Of a DNA stretch of 5,361 bases, positions 1-5,361 are shown in pieces. The notes under the pieces are model-generated. The model saw only the letters and a program-made list of their open reading frames with translations. It ran no database searches and had not been told where the DNA came from. Position 1 is the stretch's first letter; every line of letters begins with the position of its first letter. This stretch comes from JBFGRM01 sp041563675. GTDB lineage: Bacteria > Nitrospirota > Nitrospiria > Nitrospirales > Nitrospiraceae. A program made the translations under genes and the position numbers. The DNA is taken from assembly GCA_041563675.1 (NCBI GenBank), contig JBFGRM010000177.1:1-5361 (forward strand), given 5' to 3'.

Positions 1-11
1 AGACCTGAGCC

Positions 12-695
12 ATGCCGCTGCCCTACTATGTGTCGCCCGAACAGGTCATGCAGGACAAGGCGGAGTATGCCAAGAAGGGCATCGCCAAAGGTCGTTCGAT
101 CGTCGCCATGGAATACGAGCATGGGATACTGCTCGTAGCGGACAATCCCAGCGCGTCCTTGTATAAAATTTCCGAAGTGTACGACAGCATTGCATTCTCT
201 GGAGCCGGCAAGTACAGCGAGTTTGAAAACCTCCGCAAAGCCGGAATCCGACACGCGGACCTGAAGGGATACACCTATAGCCGGGAGGATGTGACGGCGC
301 GGTCGCTCGCCAACGCGTATTCCCAGAGCCTCGGCACCATTTTCAGCCAGGAGCTGAAACCGCTGGAGGTGGAAATCTTGGTCGCGCAGGTCGGAGAGGG
401 CACACAGGCCAATGAGATGTATCGCATTTCGTTCGATGGCAGTATCATCGACGAGCGCCGTTTTGCCGTGATCGGTGGCCGATCGGAAGCGGTACAGATC
501 TTTCTGAAGGATCGCGTGTCCGAGCCGGTTTTGACCCTCAAGCAGGCCTTCGCACTCTGTGTCCAATCTTTGGACAGCGTCACGAACCAAAAGCTGCAGC
601 CCGAGGGGCTCGAGGTCGCCATCCTGGACCGAACGCGCCCCGGACGCAAATTTCGTCGTCTACTGCCTCCCGAGTCCAGCCAGCTTCTGGCCTAA
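12..695 (+). CDS. prcA: Proteasome alpha subunit PrcA
   Basis: Encodes a 227-residue alpha-type subunit of the bacterial 20S proteasome. In this family alpha subunits form the two outer heptameric rings, gate the chamber and dock the ATPase ring (Mpa/ARC); they are not proteolytic. The start region (PYYVSPEQ at residues 4-11, then KKGIAKGRS at 21-29) matches the N-terminal gate and first helix of actinobacterial PrcA. The segment DNPSASLYKISEVYD (44-58) places a lysine at residue 52, the position of the Mycobacterium tuberculosis PrcA lysine that binds the ATPase C-terminus. GYTYSREDVTAR (86-97), LGTIFSQELKPLEVEI (107-122) and YRISFDGS (136-143) are further family hallmarks. It is slightly shorter than the mycobacterial protein (248 aa), lacking much of the C-terminal tail. 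Only 11 bases precede the ATG and no strong Shine-Dalgarno is visible there; a TGA at 6-8 could be the stop of an upstream prcB, consistent with tight coupling, but its frame cannot be checked. Identity is very secure. Confidence 0.96.
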   Translation: MPLPYYVSPEQVMQDKAEYAKKGIAKGRSIVAMEYEHGILLVADNPSASLYKISEVYDSIAFSGAGKYSEFENLRKAGIRHADLKGYTYSREDVTARSLANAYSQSLGTIFSQELKPLEVEILVAQVGEGTQANEMYRISFDGSIIDERRFAVIGGRSEAVQIFLKDRVSEPVLTLKQAFALCVQSLDSVTNQKLQPEGLEVAILDRTRPGRKFRRLLPPESSQLLA

Positions 696-830
696 TCATC
701 GCCCTGGCCCCACGACTCCGTTTGAGCCACCCCTGACCCAGGCGTGTCGGTCTGTCCCAGCCAGTCCGTGCCCGGAATGAGCCCGGAGACGCCCTGAAGC
801 CTCCTCTCGAGTCGTCCCGGGAGGGACCAC

Positions 831-852
831 TGCCACCGTGCACGGTTTGGCA
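831..852. repeat. Near-palindrome upstream of pafA (possible operator)
   Basis: A perfect 12-base palindrome (ACCGTGCACGGT, 835-846) is extended by matching outer arms TGCC (831-834) and GGCA (849-852), with two extra T bases (847-848) on the right side. It ends 29 bases before the proposed -35 hexamer of pafA. A symmetric site of this size just upstream of a promoter is what a dimeric regulator would bind. It could also fold as an RNA hairpin in a prcA transcript, but there is no T-run after it. The symmetry is seen directly; the role is inference. Confidence 0.4.
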
Positions 853-881
853 CCGGGGCGGAGCGTGAATCGTGCTTCCGG

Positions 882-910
882 TTGAAGAACCCCAGACGGC
901 GGTGTATGCT
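882..910 (+). promoter_or_regulatory. Candidate sigma70-type promoter for pafA
   Basis: TTGAAG (882-887) and TATGCT (905-910) each match the -35 and -10 consensus at four of six positions and are separated by an ideal 17-base spacer. Transcription would begin near 917, giving a leader of about 24 bases before the ATG at 941 and leaving the purine-rich ribosome site (923-928) in the transcript. The placement supports 941 over the upstream GTG at 872 as the pafA start. It would let pafA and the following M23 gene be expressed independently of prcA. Confidence 0.42.
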
Positions 911-940
911 GAATTCGATCGAAGGGAGCGGGCATTATCG

Positions 941-2317
941 ATGAGACAGCGTATTTTCGGCCTTGAGAACGAGTACGGACTGATTTTTTCGCCCAACGGG
1001 CGGATTTACCTCCCGATGGAGAAGGTGCTGGGGTACATTTTCGAAGGGTTGATTCCGAACAGCTGGCCCTCCAACGCGTTTCTCGTCAACGGCGCCCGCT
1101 TCTATCAAGACACGGGGTGCCACCCAGAATACTCCACACCCGAGTGTGACAGCATCATCGACCTCGTCGTGCACGACAAGGCCGGGGAGCGTCTGCTTGA
1201 GGCCTGCTTGCCCGCGGCGGAGGAGCGCCTGCGAGAAGAGGGACTCTCGGGGGACATCTATATTTTCAAGAACAATACGGATTCACTGGGCAATACGTAC
1301 GGATGTCATGAGAATTACCTGATGCGGAGGGATGTCGATTTCTGGAAGGTGACGGAGCAACTCATCCCGTTCTTCGTCACGCGGCAGATTTTTTCGGGGG
1401 CCGGCAAGGTTCTGAAGGTCTCCGGCAAGCCGCAGTATTTCATCTCGCAGCGGGCGCAGCATATTCATGAAAAGACCTCGAGCTCGACCACGTCCTCCCG
1501 CAGCATCATCAACACCCGCGATGAGCCGCATGCAGACGCGGAAAAGTACCGTCGCCTGCACATCATCGTGGGGGACTCCAATATGTCCGAGTACGCGACC
1601 TATCTCAAAGTGGGGACGGCGGCTCTCGTGCTGTCCATGATCGAGGACGGCTACAGCGTCAACGGCATGGAGCTGGAAGATCCCGTCAAGGCCATCCGGG
1701 AGATCTCGCGGGATCCCACCCTGAAGAAGAAGGTCAAGCTGGATGACGGGCGGCAGATGACCGCGATCGACATTCAACGGGTCTACCTCGAGCGGGCGCA
1801 GGATTATTTGACGACTCAGCCACGCGATTCGGTGTTGGAAGACATCGTCGACAAATGGGGGTCCATTCTCGAGGGTCTGGACAAAGACCCGATGCAGATG
1901 CACCGGGAGGTCGATTGGGTCAGCAAGAAGCTGATCATCCAATCCTATTTCGACCGGAAGGGCTGTGGGTGGGATGACCCCCGCGTGTTCTTGATGGACC
2001 TTCAATACCACGATGTGAAGCGAACGCGCGGACTGTATTACCTGATGGAGTCGCGGGGCATGGTGAGCTCCATCGTCGACGAGGAGGCGGTGCAGCGGGC
2101 CATGTCCGTGCCGCCGCAAACCACCCGCGCAAAGGTTCGCGGCGACTTCATCCGCTTCGCTCGTGCGAAAAACCGCTCGTATACCGTGGACTGGACGTAT
2201 CTCAAATTGAATGGGTACTGGGAAGAAACGATCCTCTGTATGGATCCGTTCTCTGCAGTGAATCGCCGGGTCGAGGAGTTGGTGTCGCAAGTTGCCGGGC
2301 TGAGGGCGTACCGCTGA
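941..2317 (+). CDS. pafA: Pup--protein ligase PafA
   Basis: Encodes a 458-residue PafA (M. tuberculosis PafA is 452), the ATP-dependent ligase that joins the C-terminal glutamate of Pup to lysines of substrate proteins, marking them for the proteasome. The N-terminus RIFGLENEYG (4-13) holds the family's metal/ATP-site glutamates at E9 and E11; NGARFYQD (50-57) ends in the catalytic aspartate D57, and HPEYSTPECDS (61-71) holds E63. FKNNTDS (109-115), GCHENYL (121-127), NTRDEPHADAEKYRRLH (191-207) and GDSNMSE (211-217) are strongly conserved, and the C-terminal domain has PPQTTRAKVRGDF (391-403) and VDWTYLKLN (416-424). The long loop insertion near the N-terminus of the related depupylase Dop is absent, so this is the ligase. 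The ATG at 941 is chosen because homology begins there; AGGGAG (923-928) is a serviceable if slightly distant ribosome site. An in-frame GTG at 872 with GGAG at 860-863 would add 23 residues without family counterpart. It follows prcA by 245 bases and its stop overlaps the next start by one base. Confidence 0.97.
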   Translation: MRQRIFGLENEYGLIFSPNGRIYLPMEKVLGYIFEGLIPNSWPSNAFLVNGARFYQDTGCHPEYSTPECDSIIDLVVHDKAGERLLEACLPAAEERLREEGLSGDIYIFKNNTDSLGNTYGCHENYLMRRDVDFWKVTEQLIPFFVTRQIFSGAGKVLKVSGKPQYFISQRAQHIHEKTSSSTTSSRSIINTRDEPHADAEKYRRLHIIVGDSNMSEYATYLKVGTAALVLSMIEDGYSVNGMELEDPVKAIREISRDPTLKKKVKLDDGRQMTAIDIQRVYLERAQDYLTTQPRDSVLEDIVDKWGSILEGLDKDPMQMHREVDWVSKKLIIQSYFDRKGCGWDDPRVFLMDLQYHDVKRTRGLYYLMESRGMVSSIVDEEAVQRAMSVPPQTTRAKVRGDFIRFARAKNRSYTVDWTYLKLNGYWEETILCMDPFSAVNRRVEELVSQVAGLRAYR

Positions 2318-3261
2318 TGAGGAGCGAGGGCGAGGTGGTCCGGCCCGGTCTCTCGAGCAGTGATCGTCTGCTCATCACCCTCATCGTCGTCGCGGCGAGC
2401 GTGTTCCCCGTCGACCTTGAGCCAAGTCCCCGCCAACAATCTCCCGGCCTGGACGGGCAGTTCAGCGGCAAGCAGGGCGAGGTGCTGCTGATTCCCCTCT
2501 TCCTCGACGAGGCCCCGCACGCCGTGACGGGACGCTTCCTGGGCCGCCGCATCCCCTTTTTCCGTGATCCGCGCTCCGATGCGCCCAGCGAGTACTTGGG
2601 TTTGATTGGCATCGACATGCTGGATGCGCCGGGCACCCACGAGCTGGTGGTCGAGGTGGCGATGCCGCAACGATCACAGCGTCTCAGCTATAATATTCTC
2701 GTGGTCCAGGAGCAATTCCCCGTGCAGCACCTGACGCTACCCAAGGATCAGGTGGACCTCGACAGGAAGACTCTGGTGCGTGTCAGAGCCGAGCAGCGTC
2801 GGGTGCGGAAGGTGCTGCAGAGCGCCTCCGACCACCGTCTCTGGAAGGGTGGGTTCATCAAACCGTTGGAGGGGGATATCTCGGGGGCATTCGGCCGGAA
2901 ACGGCTCATCAATGGGCAGCCGCGAAGCCCTCACAGCGGGGAGGATATCTCAGCACCGGCCGGCACGGACGTGCTCGCGACGAACAATGGAATCGTCCGT
3001 CTGACCGCGAACCACTTTTTCTCCGGCAAGGGCGTGTTCATCGATCACGGACTCGGGCTGCACTCCATGTACTTTCACCTCTCTGAAATCCTGGTCGAAG
3101 ATGGGCAGGCCGTCCGGCGGGGGCAACCGATCGGGCGGGTTGGATCCAGCGGTCGGGCCACCGGTCCTCATCTCCACTGGGGCGTGCGCTTGAATGGCGC
3201 ACGCGTCAACCCCTACGCGCTGGTCGATCTGCCACTCGACGGTGTCTCGCCATTACACTAA
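2317..3261 (+). CDS. M23 (LytM-type) metallopeptidase, membrane-anchored or secreted
   Basis: Encodes 314 residues. The C-terminal part (about 178-302) is a peptidase M23 domain, a zinc enzyme that cuts peptide cross-links in peptidoglycan. All key residues are present: H206 and D210 (HSGED) and H287 (second His of HLH) as zinc ligands, with H254 (MYFHLS) and H285 as catalytic histidines; FGRKRLINGQPRSPH (192-206) is typical of the family. The enzyme is therefore predicted active, unlike the degenerate EnvC/NlpD-type activators. Residues 18-32 (LLITLIVVAASVFPV) form a hydrophobic N-terminal segment acting as signal peptide or anchor; no clear signal-peptidase site is evident. Residues about 45-145 resemble the beta-rich N-terminal domain found in some M23 proteins, by general character only. 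The ATG overlaps the pafA stop by one base (TGATG), with GAGGG at 2302-2306 as ribosome site. A GTG at 2335, preceded by AGGAG (2320-2324), is a credible alternative giving 308 residues and a shorter signal n-region. Its link to pupylation is unknown. Confidence 0.9.
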   Translation: MRSEGEVVRPGLSSSDRLLITLIVVAASVFPVDLEPSPRQQSPGLDGQFSGKQGEVLLIPLFLDEAPHAVTGRFLGRRIPFFRDPRSDAPSEYLGLIGIDMLDAPGTHELVVEVAMPQRSQRLSYNILVVQEQFPVQHLTLPKDQVDLDRKTLVRVRAEQRRVRKVLQSASDHRLWKGGFIKPLEGDISGAFGRKRLINGQPRSPHSGEDISAPAGTDVLATNNGIVRLTANHFFSGKGVFIDHGLGLHSMYFHLSEILVEDGQAVRRGQPIGRVGSSGRATGPHLHWGVRLNGARVNPYALVDLPLDGVSPLH

Positions 3262-3277
3262 CGACCTCAGCGAACGC

Positions 3278-3303
3278 AAAATTAAAAATTCAAAAGGAAA
3301 AAA
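3278..3303. other. AT-rich tract between convergent genes
   Basis: A 26-base run with only three G/C bases, dominated by A on the plus strand, lies 16 bases after the M23 stop codon in a window of about 60% GC. The start reads AAAATTAAAAATTCAAAA. No gene or clear promoter is attached. On the minus strand it would give a T-rich stretch, but no strong hairpin directly precedes it in that direction. It may be a spacer, a dispersed-repeat fragment or a structural element; function unknown. Confidence 0.4.
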
Positions 3304-3354
3304 GTCGGAGGGAAGACTCTCTGCAGGAAACTCCTCTTTCTACCCCTTACGCCT

Positions 3355-3380
3355 CCCGCCTTCGCCAAGGCTTCGGCGGG
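3355..3380. repeat. Imperfect GC-rich hairpin between convergent genes
   Basis: CCCGCC (3355-3360) pairs perfectly with GGCGGG (3375-3380). Between them TTC faces TTC as a symmetric mismatch and GCC/GGC can pair further in. It lies 22 bases from the end of the HD gene and 93 bases past the M23 stop. It could act as a bidirectional transcription barrier, but neither side has a T-run, so it is not a textbook intrinsic terminator. Its form resembles short dispersed intergenic hairpin repeats found in many copies in some bacterial genomes; the copy number cannot be judged from this window. Confidence 0.45.
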
Positions 3381-3402
3381 CAAGCACCCCTACAAACGTC
3401 GA

Positions 3403-4875
3403 CTAAAGTCGGGTCTTGATGCTGTGGCCGCCGGAGATGAGAACCGCCTCGGCCGCCTTCGCGAGGGCTGCGTCGGCCTGATGGTCCTTGGCGAAGACGC
3501 GAAATTGAACGATGCGTGCCGGAAGGTAGTCGAAAAACTCGCGCAGCGCCTCCTTGGACACCGTTCCGGTGGCAGGGTCGTAGACATAGATCTGGAACTC
3601 GCCCATGTTGAGCAGGTTGATGGGGCGCGGATCCTGATTCGCCATGTCGACCCTGAACTCCAGTCTCTTGAGATGGGCCGGCAGGGCCTCCTTGATCTTG
3701 TGCTCGATGGAGCGTCCGTCCATGAGTACGCGGCCGCGTTCATCGTCTCGGGTCGGCAGCAGGGTGTTGTAGGCCATCTTCCATTTTACATCGCGACCCA
3801 AAATGCGAGCCCATTCACGGCCCAGCGCCCGCTTCCGCTTGTGGCGTGACCGTGGCCAGCGCCGGACGGACTCGATCAAGGACCAGTCCGTCAGGGACAG
3901 ATAGTCTTCCATTCGCTCCAGGGGATTGAAGGGAAACAGGAAGGCCATCGTGTCATGAAAAATATCGCGCAAATGAATGTCGATGGCCCTGGTCGTACGA
4001 TGGTAATACACGTTGGAGTACAGGTAGAGCCTGGCGTTGAGGAACATCTGCAGGGCAGGGAGCCCCGTGCGGTGAATCGTCAGACCCTGCGGGGTCACCA
4101 GCGTGTAGTGGATGAGCCTGGTGAGGTCCACCGGCCCGATCGCGACCCCGCACATGTAGGAGTCGCGCAGCACATAGTCTAGGTTGTCGGCGGTGTAAAT
4201 GCCGGCGATCACGGGTTGGAGGAACGACAACCATTTGGGATGCTGTGCGCTCTGCTTGTCGGGATCCTTCAGAATGAGAAACGCGATATGCTCGGGATCG
4301 AGCTGCTCCCCTGGCAGAAACGATCCGCTCGGGCTGCGGCGAATCTTGCGAATAATTTTTCCGAGATGTTTTCGGATGATCACTTGGCCGATGTGCTCGT
4401 GCATCAGGCCGAACTGCTCCAGGTAGTTGTGGTCGAAGAAATGGCAGAACGGACCATGGCCGATATCGTGCAAGAGTGCCGTCACGCGGAGCAATTCCTC
4501 GATGTAGCAGGGCGAGGGGAGATCAGGGACGACACGTGCCAGGGTCGGGTACAGATGCCGGGCAAAACGGCCGGCGACATGCATCACACCGAGTGAATGC
4601 TGGAAGCGGCTGTGCTCCGCCGAAGGGTAGACCCACCGGGCACTTTGTAATTGGTAAATGTAGCGTAAGCGCTGCATCCACGGAGAGTCGATCAGGTCTT
4701 TCTCCGTGCGCTCGGCGGTGTCGGGGCTGGCGAAGGGGGCGGTGAACGAAATGTACTCGTGGATGGGATCGGCAATCAGGGCGGAGCCGTCGTAGGGAGC
4801 GGTGTGAGGTGGAGACCCGATCGGCCCGGACTCCCAGTCTTCATTCCGCTGCACGACAGCGGCCAGGCGACTCAT
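3403..4875 (-). CDS. HD-superfamily phosphohydrolase (SAMHD1/YwfO-like)
   Basis: Encodes 490 residues of the COG1078-type HD phosphohydrolases, cytosolic metal enzymes related to SAMHD1 and bacterial YwfO that hydrolyse deoxynucleoside triphosphates. The metal-site motifs appear in order: RFQHSLGVMHVAG (90-102, H93), LLHDIGHGPFCHFFD (134-148, H136 and D137) and ADNLDYVLRD (229-238, D230). MHEHIG (158-163) supplies H159 at the position of the SAMHD1 catalytic histidine, so an active enzyme is expected. DPIHEYI (36-42) marks the usual N-terminal start of the fold; residues 1-35 are an extension of low conservation, and the protein is longer than YwfO (about 430 aa). The C-terminal 150 residues are probably the family's accessory domain. 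Substrate specificity and allosteric nucleotide sites cannot be read here. The ATG lies 11 bases after the DUF2062 stop and lacks a recognisable Shine-Dalgarno, so translation probably depends on coupling with that gene or the start is elsewhere. It ends convergent with the M23 gene. Confidence 0.9.
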   Translation of the reverse strand: MSRLAAVVQRNEDWESGPIGSPPHTAPYDGSALIADPIHEYISFTAPFASPDTAERTEKDLIDSPWMQRLRYIYQLQSARWVYPSAEHSRFQHSLGVMHVAGRFARHLYPTLARVVPDLPSPCYIEELLRVTALLHDIGHGPFCHFFDHNYLEQFGLMHEHIGQVIIRKHLGKIIRKIRRSPSGSFLPGEQLDPEHIAFLILKDPDKQSAQHPKWLSFLQPVIAGIYTADNLDYVLRDSYMCGVAIGPVDLTRLIHYTLVTPQGLTIHRTGLPALQMFLNARLYLYSNVYYHRTTRAIDIHLRDIFHDTMAFLFPFNPLERMEDYLSLTDWSLIESVRRWPRSRHKRKRALGREWARILGRDVKWKMAYNTLLPTRDDERGRVLMDGRSIEHKIKEALPAHLKRLEFRVDMANQDPRPINLLNMGEFQIYVYDPATGTVSKEALREFFDYLPARIVQFRVFAKDHQADAALAKAAEAVLISGGHSIKTRL

Positions 4876-4886
4876 AATTTGGCAGT

Positions 4887-5361
4887 TTAGCTCAGTTGGC
4901 CCGGGGGTGGCAACGGGCTCTCGGGCACCGTGGAGAGTTTCTGGCGTGCGCGATATCGCACAATCGCAAGATAGGCCAGCGGATAGCTGAGCAGACCGAA
5001 GAGTGCGCTGAGGGTCAGCCCACCCACGATAAAGGAAGCCAGGTAGGGTTCAATCTGGTCGTAAAAGCTTGCCAGCGTGAGCGCATTCCAGTCGAAGGTC
5101 ACCGCGGGACGTTGTGTCATAGCGGAGCCCGTCCAAAAGGTCAGGCCGAGAATGGGCGCGAGCGTCCAGGGATTGTTGACCAGCGCGCCCCCGAACAGCG
5201 CGACAAAGTTCAGCCGGAAGAGCCACGCGCAGAGGAAGACCGAAATCGTATGCAGTCCGTAGGTCGGGGAGAACGCGATGCCCACCCCCACGGCAAACGC
5301 CAGCGCCGTGCGCCGGGGTGACTCCCGGAGATGAAGAATTTGAACCAGGTGCTGGCGGAGC
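4887..5361 (-). CDS. DUF2062 family membrane protein (5' end outside window)
   Basis: The minus-strand frame stays open to the right edge, giving 157 visible residues. The visible N-terminal part contains SPRRTALAFAVGVGIAFSPT (14-33), which fits the DUF2062 pattern of a basic RSPRR-like stretch leading into a glycine-rich membrane segment and a SP..GLHT turn. LVNNPWTLAPIL (about 59-71) is the characteristic NP.T motif. Hydrophobic segments lie at roughly 36-50, 52-60, 66-78 and 107-134, followed by a basic, proline-rich cytoplasmic-type tail. The family is a small integral membrane protein of unknown function, sometimes found alone and sometimes fused to glycosyltransferases. A GTG at 5291-5289 could be mistaken for the start, but the conserved residues before it show the gene begins farther right. 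Its TAA stop is 11 bases before the HD gene, so the two probably form an operon. Confidence 0.85.
   Translation of the reverse strand, partial: LRQHLVQILHLRESPRRTALAFAVGVGIAFSPTYGLHTISVFLCAWLFRLNFVALFGGALVNNPWTLAPILGLTFWTGSAMTQRPAVTFDWNALTLASFYDQIEPYLASFIVGGLTLSALFGLLSYPLAYLAIVRYRARQKLSTVPESPLPPPGQLS

Noticed and set aside
1..11. End of an upstream prcB gene (TGA at 6-8).
   Set aside because: Only two codons' worth of sequence is present, so neither frame nor identity can be verified.
814..827. Hairpin GTCCC-GGGA-GGGAC after prcA as an intrinsic terminator.
   Set aside because: The stem is only five pairs and no T-run follows; it may be chance in GC-rich sequence.
1283..2290. A 335-codon open frame on the minus strand inside pafA.
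   Set aside because: It is antisense to a strongly conserved gene, its translation is rich in His, Arg and Pro without family motifs, and long antisense frames are expected in GC-rich coding sequence.
3307..3340. GGAG...CTCC arms followed by CTCTTTCT as a terminator for the M23 gene.
   Set aside because: The stem is four pairs with a loop of about 20 bases and the T-run is interrupted, so it is too weak to call.
4216..4596. Plus-strand open frames opposite the HD gene.
   Set aside because: They lie fully antisense to the conserved HD motifs and show no recognisable domain or ribosome site.
4887..5291. DUF2062 gene starting at the GTG at 5291.
   Set aside because: The frame is open to the window edge and the residues just before (SPRRTALAFA) fit the conserved DUF2062 N-terminal motif, so the gene is partial and not complete.

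Overview
The window (roughly 60% GC by eye) carries the end of a Pup-proteasome locus and, converging on it, two unrelated-looking genes. On the plus strand, prcA (20S proteasome alpha subunit, 12-695) is followed by pafA (Pup ligase, 941-2317) and, with a one-base overlap, an M23-family cell-wall peptidase gene (2317-3261). On the minus strand, reading toward them, a DUF2062 membrane protein gene that enters from the right edge (4887-5361, 5' end outside) is followed after 11 bases by an HD-superfamily phosphohydrolase gene (3403-4875). The two groups converge on a 141-base intergenic stretch (3262-3402) that contains an AT-rich run and an imperfect hairpin.

Organism: PrcA and PafA are close to the actinobacterial proteins by eye, down to the position of key residues. 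The surroundings are not actinobacterial, though. In Actinobacteria pafA is usually followed by pafB/pafC-type regulators and tat genes; here an M23 peptidase follows, and a DUF2062 protein and a SAMHD1/YwfO-like HD protein lie next door. Complete Pup-proteasome systems outside Actinobacteria are known mainly from Nitrospirota (Leptospirillum, Nitrospira) and scattered other phyla. A Nitrospira-like bacterium is the best guess, inferred from gene content and not proven.

Function: PrcA forms the outer rings of the 20S core and contacts the Mpa/ARC ATPase; PafA attaches Pup to lysines of target proteins, marking them for unfolding and degradation. The other parts (pup, dop, mpa/arc, prcB) are expected to the left of the window. 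The gap between prcA and pafA (696-940) holds a plausible sigma70-type promoter and a 22-base near-palindrome, so pafA and the M23 gene may be transcribed separately from the core-particle genes. The overlap of pafA with the M23 gene suggests translational coupling between the ligase and an envelope hydrolase, which is the most unexpected aspect of the layout.

No RNA gene, mobile element, CRISPR array or clearly new system was seen.
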